Below are positions 8,473 through 15,897 of a stretch of 64,000 nt of DNA, piece after piece (the stretch's first letter is position 1; every line of letters begins with the position of its first letter). This DNA is from Pseudoalteromonas sp. XI10 (GTDB lineage: Bacteria; Pseudomonadota; Gammaproteobacteria; Enterobacterales; Alteromonadaceae). The stretch is from positions 124,001-188,000 of the forward strand of contig NZ_LOPY01000052.1 in NCBI RefSeq assembly GCF_001469895.1, written 5' to 3'. Below the pieces are notes generated by a model, which worked only from the letters and a program-made list of their open reading frames with translations, ran no database searches and was not told the DNA's origin. The position numbers and the translations under genes were made by a program.

Positions 8473-9252
8473 ATGCAGCTTTCCCCAAAAAATGCTATTG
8501 AAAAGGGATTGGTCAAAGGTAGGGATGATAGTGAACTAAATCCGGAAGATTACGAAGGTAAGAGTAGTATCGACCTCGATGTTAGATCTATCATTTATAA
8601 AAGTGATAGATCTAACATTTCTGAATGTGATAGATATACGCTTGAATCTCAAGAGATGGCTTGCTTGATTTCGGAGCAAGTAATTGATGTGAAACCAGGC
8701 TACGTAGCTTATGTTTTTTTAAAGAATAGATTGTCTTCACAAGGTTTACTGGCATTTAACACTGGGATTGTTGATAGCGGCTTTAACGGTCCAATTTCTA
8801 CATATGTTACTAATTTTTCAAAAGAAAGCATTCCTCTTGGACGAGAGCTACCTTTAACTGAACGATACTTTTTTAGAGTAGTTTTTCATAAGATTGATTT
8901 TGACTCGAATGATTACTTAAAGTGTAAGGAAAGAAAATATCTCTATCATAAATATGTTTCCGATCAGAAAAGGTATTTTCGACTTTTACCTAAAAGTTTT
9001 TTGGACAGAGATAAACTTCAGAAGACTGTTCGTGATGAGGTGAATAGCACTTCTTTATCAAGAGCTGCAATATATGCTGGTATATTTGCATTAGGGGCGA
9101 CTTTTTTCACTGTTGTTATTCCACCATTAGCCGCAGATGCCAGAGATTATTTCTATCATGATTTTGACTCTAAATTAGACAAGGTTCAAACTGAATTAAA
9201 AGCAGTAAAAGCAGAGTTGGAAGAATTAAAAAAAGTTAAACCCAATAACTAA
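8473..9252 (+). CDS. dUTPase/dCTP-deaminase-fold protein with C-terminal membrane anchor and coiled coil
   Basis: A 259-residue protein, third gene of the McrB-like operon, with AGGA 8 bases before its ATG. Residues 1-145 look like the trimeric dUTPase/Dcd fold: SSIDLDV near 31-37 and NTGIVDSGFNG at 96-106, matching the dUTPase motif that holds the catalytic Asp (Asp101). Where dCTP deaminases have their essential Glu in the following strand, this protein has Tyr111, so deamination is unlikely. A hydrophobic segment at about 197-220 and a charged heptad-like tail (231-255) suggest a membrane anchor and oligomerisation. I know of no described protein with exactly this layout. It could hydrolyse dUTP or bind nucleotides as a sensor; deaminases of this fold act in phage defence by nucleotide depletion. 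Confidence 0.7.
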   Translation: MQLSPKNAIEKGLVKGRDDSELNPEDYEGKSSIDLDVRSIIYKSDRSNISECDRYTLESQEMACLISEQVIDVKPGYVAYVFLKNRLSSQGLLAFNTGIVDSGFNGPISTYVTNFSKESIPLGRELPLTERYFFRVVFHKIDFDSNDYLKCKERKYLYHKYVSDQKRYFRLLPKSFLDRDKLQKTVRDEVNSTSLSRAAIYAGIFALGATFFTVVIPPLAADARDYFYHDFDSKLDKVQTELKAVKAELEELKKVKPNN

Positions 9253-9263
9253 AGGCATCAATT

Positions 9264-9989
9264 TTATCGCTGAACGAAAAAAGGAAGGCTTTTAATCACA
9301 GATAAGTCTTCTTTGCCTTGCGGTTGCACAATTGAGTAATTGCTCACCTCAACCAGTTCTTTTTGGGCGTTAAAGGCAATAGATAGACCGACTACGCGAG
9401 CAAGAAATTTATCATTTTTTCCATCACCAACAAACGCACATTCAGAGGGAGGGACACCATATTCTTTTGCGATCTGTTGCATGAAGCTTGCTTTACCTTC
9501 GTTGTCTGTAGGTAAAAGGTTATAAAAATCGAGGTTACCGCAGTCATCGAAAAAGTACTCACATGCACTAAAAGCATGGTCTATCTTTAGCTCTCGTTGA
9601 ACTTTATCGGCTAAAGCTTTTATTCCTCCACTAATCAATACAACCTTGGCATTTGTAGCTTTTATTGATTTTATTAGCTCATGTGCCCCATTATGTAACT
9701 TGGCTGATTTTACAATTTCATCTACATGCCATTTCTTGATGCCATGCTCTTGCTGAATACGAATTGTATCTTTCATCCAGTCTAAGTAGCCATTATATCC
9801 ACCAGCGTTCCAGCGGTCTTTTGATAACTCTTCCTTTAAGTAACATTCCTCACTAATTAATTTAGCTAAAACAGTCCAAGCACTAGGGGCTACTTTACCA
9901 TTATCTAAAGCAAAATCCTTTTGGAGTAAAGTGCCTTCCATATCGAAGAACCATATCTTCGGTAAGGTTTTTCCGCTTATATCTTTCAT
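9264..9989 (-). CDS. HAD-superfamily phosphatase (PSP-like)
   Basis: A 241-residue soluble HAD hydrolase. Motif I is FFDMEGTL, in which the usual second Asp is Glu, a change also seen in some phosphoserine-phosphatase relatives. Motif II is VLISGG, and motif IV is FVGDGKNDKFLARVVG, typical of PSP-like small-molecule phosphatases. A helical cap lies between motifs I and II. The substrate is unknown. It is encoded convergent to the McrB-like operon, with its stop 11 bases from that operon's end, so it is probably a separate unit; HAD phosphatases do occur as accessory genes in defence islands. The minus-strand start at 9989 is followed upstream by a long AT-rich non-coding stretch. Confidence 0.85.
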   Translation of the reverse strand: MKDISGKTLPKIWFFDMEGTLLQKDFALDNGKVAPSAWTVLAKLISEECYLKEELSKDRWNAGGYNGYLDWMKDTIRIQQEHGIKKWHVDEIVKSAKLHNGAHELIKSIKATNAKVVLISGGIKALADKVQRELKIDHAFSACEYFFDDCGNLDFYNLLPTDNEGKASFMQQIAKEYGVPPSECAFVGDGKNDKFLARVVGLSIAFNAQKELVEVSNYSIVQPQGKEDLSVIKSLPFFVQR

Positions 9990-10362
9990 CTATGCCTCGG
10001 GCTTCAAAATCATATATATATTATCACAATGCGACAGAAGCTATTAGCTCTTTAGTTCGGAGAGCAGCTTAAGTTTTTTGATAGCAGTTGAATTAATCGG
10101 TTAGCCTCAAGCAGCCTTTTTTCAGGATGATTTACTAACTAAAACTTAGAGGTGAAACGCCTAGAGGTGAAACATGTTTCTATAAATAAAATTTTTGGTT
10201 TTTAAGCTGTAGAAATTAAATTTCTACCTGCTACTCTTTTGAGGTGGAAATTTACATTAGTAAATTTGGTTTATTTACTTTGTTTTATTGGTTTAATGTG
10301 GTTTTTAATCTGTACATAGTTTTTTATTTTTTTCGTATATTTCTCATATGTACGAAAATTGT
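9990..10362. other. AT-rich non-coding stretch with short repeats
   Basis: I see no gene here. It holds two direct copies of TAGAGGTGAAAC (10147-10158 and 10162-10173, period 15); a perfect 9-bp inverted repeat GTAGAAATT-A-AATTTCTAC (10209-10227); a perfect 8-bp inverted repeat AAATTTAC/GTAAATTT (10248-10255 and 10260-10267); and TTTTCGTA/TACGAAAA (10330-10337 and 10351-10358) just upstream of the next promoter. These may be protein-binding sites or the scar of an earlier insertion. Confidence 0.6.
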
Positions 10363-10392
10363 TTGACATGAAACAAATATTTGTACAATATA
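10363..10392 (+). promoter_or_regulatory. Sigma70-type promoter of the GHKL ATPase operon
   Basis: TTGACA at 10363-10368 is followed by overlapping AT-rich -10 candidates: CAATAT at 17 bases, AATATA at 18, TACAAT at 15. A GGAG ribosome site at 10411-10414 and the ATG at 10421 follow. Confidence 0.55.
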
Positions 10393-10406
10393 AGTACAAA
10401 TATTTG
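10374..10406. promoter_or_regulatory. Palindromic operator over the promoter of the GHKL operon
   Basis: CAAATATTTGTAC (10374-10386) and its exact reverse complement GTACAAATATTTG (10394-10406) flank a 7-base centre. Each arm contains the self-palindrome CAAATATTTG, so the site can also be read as two dimer sites about two helical turns apart. It covers the -10 region and probable start point, the place for a repressor. The repressor is not identified; the 75-residue first gene of the operon is one candidate. Confidence 0.6.
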
Positions 10407-10420
10407 ATTTGGAGTGATTC

Positions 10421-10648
10421 ATGTCTAGAAAAGCTGATAGAGAAAAGTTTGTTGAATTAGCAGAAAAAAGAGTTTCAAAAACGCTAAAAGACATCAAGTT
10501 AATAGGTAATTTGTCAAATAAAAGTAACTACGAATACAGTGAGCAAGATGTTAAGAAAATTTATTCTGTATTAAAGAAAGCTCTAGAAGAAATGAAGGCT
10601 CGTTTTGATGCTAAAGGAAGTGCTGAAGATGAAGTATTTAAATTATAA
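10421..10648 (+). CDS. Small charged helical protein, first gene of the GHKL operon
   Basis: A 75-residue, lysine- and glutamate-rich, all-helical protein with no membrane span. It starts with SRKADREKFVELAEKRV and ends in a long amphipathic helix (KKIYSVLKKALEEMKARF). GGAG lies 6 bases before the ATG. The stop is 14 bases from the next start, with AAGGAAG in between, so it is co-transcribed with the ATPase. I believe small proteins of this type recur beside GHKL ATPases in restriction-type islands, but cannot name a family. It may be a regulator that binds the upstream palindrome, an antitoxin-like partner, or a structural subunit. Confidence 0.75.
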   Translation: MSRKADREKFVELAEKRVSKTLKDIKLIGNLSNKSNYEYSEQDVKKIYSVLKKALEEMKARFDAKGSAEDEVFKL

Positions 10649-10662
10649 CAAGGAAGTAAGTA

Positions 10663-12606
10663 ATGTCTGATTTCAAGTTTTATTTCCCTCCTCTATTCGG
10701 GGGGGAAAGAAAAGGTTTAAATGATGGTGGAATTGTTCAGTTTAGTGCTTCTAAAGCTTTGGCTCGTGAAACTACTCAGAATATTGGCGACAACCCCGAT
10801 AATTCTGGAAAGCCAGTTATAGCAACATTTGAACATGTAAATATTGCAGCAAGTGAATTCCCCGGTAGAGATCAGCTTTATAGAATATTTGAGCAATGTT
10901 TAGCTCATGTAAAAAACGGAGTAGCGAATGAAAAGCTCTTTTTTGAAAATGGACTGGCTATTCTCAAGCAACCAGAGATTTCATTTCTAAAAATTAGTGA
11001 TGAGAACACTACGGGCCTTGTCGGATCTGACAATGATGATACTCAATCTTTTTACAAATTAATTCGCTTATCAGGTTCTAGTTCTGCGCAGGCCAATGTT
11101 GGTGGAACATATGGTATCGGACAAAGGGCGCCTTTTGCTCACTCTCCTTTAAGGACAATATTTTATTCATCTATGACACCTGATGGCCCTGTTTTTATTG
11201 GAAAGTCAATTTTAGCTACCTTTCCAGATCCGGAAAAAAACACAGAAAATCAAAATATTGGCTGGTGGTGTAAACCCAATGATGATGGCTCTGATTGGGA
11301 GTCATGTAGGGATAACTCACTAATTCCTAAAGTTTTTAAACGTGATAAGGTAGGTACGGACATTTGGGTTTCAGGCTTTAGTGAGGATTCTTGGGAAACT
11401 ACAATACGACACTCTATTTTAGAACATTTTTTTGCTGCGATTCAAAATAAACAACTAATAGTTCAGTTAAAAAAAGATAATGAGATTATAACTAAAATTG
11501 ATCATGAAAACTTAGCAGAGCATATTGCTATAGCAGCAGACGAGGACAGAAGTGTTTCTCCTAGAACTGAGCATATGAGAGGTTTAGGCTCAACAGTATA
11601 TTATGAAAAAGCTTTAACTAGCCCCTTAAATGGAACCCCATTCATAAAAGATCTTCCAGTTATTGGAGAAGTCAAATTATATGTTTTCGTGGACTCAAAA
11701 AATGAGGCGATGCCCAATAGATGGGCAACAATGAGAAGCCCTAGAATTATTGTAGAGCATTTTGGTAGTAACCTTTTAAAAGGATTTGCTGCCGTACTAA
11801 TTTGTGACAACGAGAATGGCAATCAATATCTAGCGCAGTTAGAGGATGCTACTCATGAGCAATGGAATGAAGAACAAACTCGAAATTGGACATCAAAACA
11901 GAAAAGTGAAGCTAGAAGTGTTCTCAAGAGTATAACTAAATTTGTTCGTGAGACCCTTAAAGAAATTAGAGGAACAAGTCTGAAAGAGCAGGAGGATATT
12001 CCATTTCTTGGGGATTACCTTCCGGTAGATATCAATGAAGAAGAGCATGATGGGGCTAATGGGAGCGCGGAGACTCACTTCAATACGGATACTGAATCAG
12101 GAGCAAGAGTTACCAAGCCTTTCAGTGAGATAGTTTCTAGTAGGCCAATAAAGCAACCTCCACCAAGTGCTTATTATCGAGAAAATTTAACCCCTAAAAA
12201 GAAAAAGAAGAAGAAAAAGAAGAGCTTAATTCCTAGTCCGAAGCCCTCTCATATTCCTAGTAACAAGAAAGGGCCTAAAAGTAGTTTTGAAGGTAAGAAA
12301 GAAGGTGTATCTAAAGTCCTAACAACAAGAAATATTCATTTTAGAAGCTTTAAAGCTAAAAATGGATATCGCTTGATACTGCGTTCTGCAGTAGATATAT
12401 ATGGTGAACTGTCTTTGGACGCCGTTGGAGAAGACAATAGTTACTCGATAGGTGTAACTAGTGCAACGGATGTTAGTACAGGCACAAGTTTAAATTTTAG
12501 TGGTTCTAAAATTTTTGGCATAAAACTCAAATCTAATGAGAAAAAAGTTATTTTGGTCGAGTTAGAAGGCCCCGCTGAGATTTGTCTAACGATAGGGGAT
12601 AAATAA
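10663..12606 (+). CDS. GHKL (Hsp90/MORC-like) ATPase of a putative defence cassette
   Basis: A 647-residue protein with an N-terminal GHKL ATP-binding fold: N box RETTQNIGD (Glu36, Asn40), G1 box SDENTTGL (Asp113, Gly118), and G2 lid motif GGTYGIG (147-153). This resembles the prokaryotic MORC-type ATPases that Iyer and Aravind linked to restriction-modification operons. About 330 residues of unrecognised transducer-like sequence follow, then a flexible linker with nine consecutive lysines (512-520), and a C-terminal domain of about 90 residues that looks beta-rich. No helicase or Z1 gene accompanies it here, unlike many relatives. It probably works as an ATP-gated clamp with the next two gene products. 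No topoisomerase-type tyrosine domain or nuclease motif is visible. Confidence 0.8.
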   Translation: MSDFKFYFPPLFGGERKGLNDGGIVQFSASKALARETTQNIGDNPDNSGKPVIATFEHVNIAASEFPGRDQLYRIFEQCLAHVKNGVANEKLFFENGLAILKQPEISFLKISDENTTGLVGSDNDDTQSFYKLIRLSGSSSAQANVGGTYGIGQRAPFAHSPLRTIFYSSMTPDGPVFIGKSILATFPDPEKNTENQNIGWWCKPNDDGSDWESCRDNSLIPKVFKRDKVGTDIWVSGFSEDSWETTIRHSILEHFFAAIQNKQLIVQLKKDNEIITKIDHENLAEHIAIAADEDRSVSPRTEHMRGLGSTVYYEKALTSPLNGTPFIKDLPVIGEVKLYVFVDSKNEAMPNRWATMRSPRIIVEHFGSNLLKGFAAVLICDNENGNQYLAQLEDATHEQWNEEQTRNWTSKQKSEARSVLKSITKFVRETLKEIRGTSLKEQEDIPFLGDYLPVDINEEEHDGANGSAETHFNTDTESGARVTKPFSEIVSSRPIKQPPPSAYYRENLTPKKKKKKKKKSLIPSPKPSHIPSNKKGPKSSFEGKKEGVSKVLTTRNIHFRSFKAKNGYRLILRSAVDIYGELSLDAVGEDNSYSIGVTSATDVSTGTSLNFSGSKIFGIKLKSNEKKVILVELEGPAEICLTIGDK

Positions 12607-12607
12607 A

Positions 12608-13429
12608 ATGGCTACTAAAACAATTTCCTATCCATATCCGGTATTAGGTAATCGAGATGACATCTTATCAAGTGACATAGATTTTGATTTAGAAACAGAA
12701 GCTATTGATAATAGGCTAGTTTTAAAAATACCGCAATTGAATGTAGAACACCCTGAATTGAAAGAGCTTTTGGAAGTTGAAAGTGCTGCTTGGCTTATAA
12801 GAATTCGATGCTCTAGGACGTATTTTAGAGTTGTAGATTTAATATCTAAATCTTCATGGTCCAAAACATTGGATAGCTCAAATCTAGAAGGAGAAGTAGT
12901 TATTGATGTGTCCATTATAGCTACAAAGGATATTTCAGACTATTACCCAACCGGAATGAACGAGGACTACGGCAATCAACGTTTTGATATTGAAAATTGT
13001 AGTGTTTTGGCATTAGGGCCGAGTTTTAAAATACAAATAGATAAGCAATTTGATCCTTTAAAAGCGCCAATGGCTTCTTTTATAAAAATTAAATGTGGAG
13101 AGTTCAACTCCGGTCCATTTAATATAATTTTAGAAGATGACTTGATTGAGGTTGAACTCTCAAAACAAGATTGGTCTGAGTACTCGGGTATTAAAGATCG
13201 AGCGTATAATGTGTTACATAGCTCCTTAATACTGCCTATATTGAGTGAGGCTATAAGTAAAATAGATGATTATTCAGATTCTCTATGGTCATCTCGCCTA
13301 AAAGCCTTAATTGATGAGCAACAGCTTGAAATTGAGTACCCGTTGCACACAGCGCAAAAACTGCTTAGAAACCCTATTTCTCGTACATTTAAAAGCCTGA
13401 ATTCATTTCTTGATAACTTGGAGAGGTAG
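12608..13429 (+). CDS. Unknown protein, third gene of the GHKL cassette
   Basis: A 273-residue protein that starts 1 base after the ATPase stop, so it is almost certainly translationally coupled. I do not recognise it. The first 180 residues look beta-rich and acidic (for example VIDVSIIATKDISDYYPTG). The last 90 are helical and include an IKDRAYNVLHSSLILPILSEAI segment. No catalytic motif, zinc ligands or membrane span is visible. The tight position between the GHKL ATPase and the last gene argues for a structural or DNA/RNA-binding subunit of one complex. Confidence 0.75.
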   Translation: MATKTISYPYPVLGNRDDILSSDIDFDLETEAIDNRLVLKIPQLNVEHPELKELLEVESAAWLIRIRCSRTYFRVVDLISKSSWSKTLDSSNLEGEVVIDVSIIATKDISDYYPTGMNEDYGNQRFDIENCSVLALGPSFKIQIDKQFDPLKAPMASFIKIKCGEFNSGPFNIILEDDLIEVELSKQDWSEYSGIKDRAYNVLHSSLILPILSEAISKIDDYSDSLWSSRLKALIDEQQLEIEYPLHTAQKLLRNPISRTFKSLNSFLDNLER

Positions 13430-13432
13430 AAA

Positions 13433-14209
13433 GTGCCAAAGCTCAAAATATTTTCGAGTGAAATAATAAATGAACTAAAAAATAAACTGGAATCTACCGA
13501 TTACATAAAAGAAGTGTACTCAAAGAGTAGTCCTCCATTGGAATTTGATGTTGAGAAACTATTGGTGACGCATATAGAAGTGCCTATTGATGCCCCAATA
13601 CTACAAGTTAAAGATAAAAAAACATATTATGAAGCTGAAAATGCAATCGCGCTTTTTGAATATCTAGGGGAGCTAAACTCAACTCAAGCTGCTGATATGA
13701 GATTATGGTCTACATTAGCTCATACTAAGTTTTGGGACTATAGTCTCAGCAGGTGGAACAGTATTGAAAAAACAGATAGATATATATTAGAACATTGGTT
13801 TGATAGCAAAAAAGGTGGTTTGGCAGCGCTAAGAAGGAACTCTATCTCAAGGCTTTGGTGGGCTGCGTATTTGACCGTTGCTCCTTGGGAAAAGGATAGC
13901 GAGTTAGAGGTTTATAAGTCGAGTGACCGGTTTGTATTTACTAAAATTTTGTTTTCACAGCAACAAATCTACTTCGATGTAATGGAAAGGCTATTTGGTA
14001 GTAATCTTCGGCTAAGAATTTGCTGGCTTCATACACTGTCTACTCATTTGGATAAAGTTACTAATAAAGATAACCTATCGAAGGCTTTAGCGAAAAGCTT
14101 AAGTATTGTTCTAAAAACAAAGCAATTAGAAGCTTTACCTGTTAATCAGTTAGAGCATTTACTTAGTACCCTTGCTGATGATTGTGTTAAGTCTATAAAT
14201 TCTAAATAA
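13433..14209 (+). CDS. DUF6339-like protein, last gene of the GHKL cassette
   Basis: A 258-residue protein that starts with GTG 3 bases after the previous stop, with GAGAGG just upstream. It resembles what I recall as the DUF6339 family, whose mark is an ADMRLWSTLAHTKFWDYSLSRW-like core (near residues 84-105) followed by a conserved Arg/Trp-rich stretch (RRNSISRLWWAAYLT). Proteins of this kind occur beside GHKL ATPases and methyltransferases in bacterial islands, but no activity is known to me. It is all-helical, with no membrane span. It closes the operon; a strong hairpin lies downstream. Confidence 0.7.
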   Translation: MPKLKIFSSEIINELKNKLESTDYIKEVYSKSSPPLEFDVEKLLVTHIEVPIDAPILQVKDKKTYYEAENAIALFEYLGELNSTQAADMRLWSTLAHTKFWDYSLSRWNSIEKTDRYILEHWFDSKKGGLAALRRNSISRLWWAAYLTVAPWEKDSELEVYKSSDRFVFTKILFSQQQIYFDVMERLFGSNLRLRICWLHTLSTHLDKVTNKDNLSKALAKSLSIVLKTKQLEALPVNQLEHLLSTLADDCVKSINSK

Positions 14210-14231
14210 TCAGTTTTTTGATGCTTTAGTC

Positions 14232-14262
14232 GTCTAGGCTCTTTATAGCAAAGAGCTTAGAC
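14232..14262. terminator. 13-bp hairpin after the GHKL cassette
   Basis: GTCTAGGCTCTTT (14232-14244) pairs with AAAGAGCTTAGAC (14250-14262) around a 5-base loop, with one G-U pair in the plus-strand RNA. No T tract follows, so it is either a Rho-independent terminator with a poor tail or a 3'-end stabilising structure for the operon mRNA. Confidence 0.5.
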
Positions 14263-14265
14263 ACG

Positions 14266-14376
14266 TTAAGATGCATGAGTAATAATCGTCTTTTTAATAC
14301 GTAGTGGTTGAGCTTCAGTTTTAGGTGGCTCTATCAAAGTAACTAAACGATAAAGTTCAGGCACATTGATTGGACA
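14266..14376 (-). pseudogene. Short 3' fragment of an unidentified gene
   Basis: On the minus strand a frame of about 36 codons ends at TAA (14266-14268). It reads like real protein: CPINVPELYRLVTLIEP, then PLRIKKTIITHAS. There is no start codon or ribosome site, and an in-frame stop lies immediately upstream, so it looks like the left-over C-terminus of a deleted gene. A transposase or other mobile-element protein is one possibility. I cannot identify the family. Confidence 0.35.
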
Positions 14377-14382
14377 ATGTTT

Positions 14383-14709
14383 TTATCTAGTAAGAAAGTA
14401 GTTAAAAAAACTTTTTAAAGTATAGTAATCTTCACTCTTAAAGGCTATTCCAAGGCTACCAGCATAGACTTCAGGCTCTTCCGCACTACCTTCATTAATT
14501 GCTTCAATTATTGTATATCGGGTTGTATTCTCCTCTCTTCGCTCTTCGTCAGCATAATCCACCCATAGAACATAGTACTGTTCATCTACTTTGAAATAGA
14601 AGCTTGGGCAAAGGTCATTGTGCCAGCTTTTATCAATTAGATATGGATGCTCTTTTAAATCAAATCCTAAGTCGAAGTCTTGACCAAATTCTTGCTTGTA
14701 TAAACTCAC
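14383..14709 (-). CDS. Hypothetical acidic protein
   Basis: A 108-residue soluble, acidic protein with no family I can name. It starts with GTG at 14709, supported by AAGGAG about 8 bases upstream. Tyr/Asp/Glu-rich strands (SFYFKVDEQYYVLWVDYADE) alternate with short helices, a compact alpha/beta look seen in immunity proteins and small anti-defence or regulatory proteins; this is only an impression. It is the last gene of the island before ylqF and is transcribed towards the GHKL cassette. Confidence 0.6.
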   Translation of the reverse strand: MSLYKQEFGQDFDLGFDLKEHPYLIDKSWHNDLCPSFYFKVDEQYYVLWVDYADEERREENTTRYTIIEAINEGSAEEPEVYAGSLGIAFKSEDYYTLKSFFNYFLTR

Positions 14710-14836
14710 TTGTGAACTCCTTAAAATATAAATGAGATTTTTATTTATTCTTATTTATATTTTGTTGATGGGTTTAGGAATAAAGTAAACTTTTAAATAA
14801 TCCTGCTCAATGTAGTAAACTATCCATATTAGCTAA

Positions 14837-14881
14837 GTACTAATAGCATATCTTTACTTTTAGTACCCACATTAGTACCCA
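14837..14881. repeat. TTAGTACCCA repeats at the island edge
   Basis: TTAGTACCCA occurs twice in direct orientation (14860-14869 and 14872-14881, period 12). An inverted partial copy, GTACTAA, lies at 14837-14843. A small GGCC-AAG-GGCC dyad follows at 14883-14893, about 25 bases before the ylqF start. Closely spaced short repeats at an island-chromosome junction can be integrase arm sites or operators for ylqF. The matching left end is outside the window, so an att site cannot be confirmed. Confidence 0.4.
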
Positions 14882-14918
14882 TGGCCAAGGGCCTGAAAAT
14901 AAAGGTAATATAAATCAA

Positions 14919-15872
14919 ATGAGTAGAACAGGAATACAGTGGTTCCCGGGTCACATGAACAAAGCCCGAAACGAAATTAAAGAAATCATGCCACAGATGG
15001 ATGTGATCATTGAGGTACTTGATGCCCGTATTCCTTATAGTAGTGAAAACCCAATGGTTACTGCGCTGCGTGGCGATAAGCCAGTGATCAAAATCATGAA
15101 CAAGGCGGACTTGGCTGATCCTAAGTTAACGCAAGCTTGGAAAGACTACTTTGAGCAGCAAAGTGGCGTAAAAGCGATTGATTTTGGTAATGATAAAGCG
15201 GGTGAAGTACATCGTATTAATGAGCTTTGTAAAAAATTAGTGCCGCATAAAGTAGGCGCTGATAAACAAATTAAAGCCATGATCATGGGTATTCCAAACG
15301 TTGGTAAATCAACGCTTATTAATACCTTAGCTGGCCGTATCGTGGCAAAAACAGGTAATGAACCTGCGGTAACCAAAGCACAGCAACGTATTAAGCTTGA
15401 CGATGGCATTATGCTTTACGATACGCCGGGTATGTTATGGCCTAAAGTAGAGAACGAAAACTCAGGTTATCGTTTAGGGGCAACTGGGGCTATTCGTGAT
15501 ACCGCTATCGACTACGAAGAAGTGGCAAGTTACACCGCTGAATATTTATTGCAAGCATACCCAGAACTTTTAAAAAGCCGCTATAAAATTGATGAGCTAC
15601 CAGAGTCTGACTGGGAGTTTGTTGAAATGGCAGGTAAAAAGCGTGGTTGTATCCGCGGTGGTAATCAAATCGATACTTACAAAATGTCTGAAATTCTTAT
15701 TAACGAATTACGCGATGGCATTATTGGTCGTATTACCATGGAAACACCAGCTATGCGTGAAGAAGAAGAGCAAATGGTTGCTGAGCTTCGCGCTGCTGCA
15801 GAGGCGAAAAAAGCCGCTAAAGAAGAAGAGAAAAAACAACGCCGAGCTCGTGCGCGTAAGAATCGTCGATAA
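14919..15872 (+). CDS. ylqF: Circularly permuted ribosome-assembly GTPase YlqF/RbgA
   Basis: A 317-residue GTPase of the YlqF/RbgA family, which helps a late step of 50S ribosomal subunit assembly. The G motifs are in permuted order: G4 IMNKADL near residue 50, then G1 GIPNVGKST near 125, then G3 DTPG near 168. The N-terminal IQWFPGHMNKA is the family signature. The C-terminal helical region ends in a basic, Lys/Arg/Ala-rich tail suited to rRNA binding. It is the first chromosomal backbone gene after the island, and GC content rises clearly here. Its ribosome site (AAAGG about 13 bases upstream) is weak, perhaps because the upstream region was replaced by the island. Confidence 0.95.
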   Translation: MSRTGIQWFPGHMNKARNEIKEIMPQMDVIIEVLDARIPYSSENPMVTALRGDKPVIKIMNKADLADPKLTQAWKDYFEQQSGVKAIDFGNDKAGEVHRINELCKKLVPHKVGADKQIKAMIMGIPNVGKSTLINTLAGRIVAKTGNEPAVTKAQQRIKLDDGIMLYDTPGMLWPKVENENSGYRLGATGAIRDTAIDYEEVASYTAEYLLQAYPELLKSRYKIDELPESDWEFVEMAGKKRGCIRGGNQIDTYKMSEILINELRDGIIGRITMETPAMREEEEQMVAELRAAAEAKKAAKEEEKKQRRARARKNRR

Positions 15873-15897
15873 AATTAACACATTAATTTTGAGACAT

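Noticed and set aside
8473-9252. Active dCTP deaminase
   Set aside because: The essential Glu in the strand after the SGFNG turn is Tyr, so only the fold, not the deaminase activity, can be supported.
1-14900. Integrase, tRNA att site, insertion sequence or CRISPR array in the island
   Set aside because: I looked for tyrosine-recombinase and transposase motifs, tRNA-like clover leaves and regularly spaced repeats and saw none. The integrase is presumably beyond the left edge.
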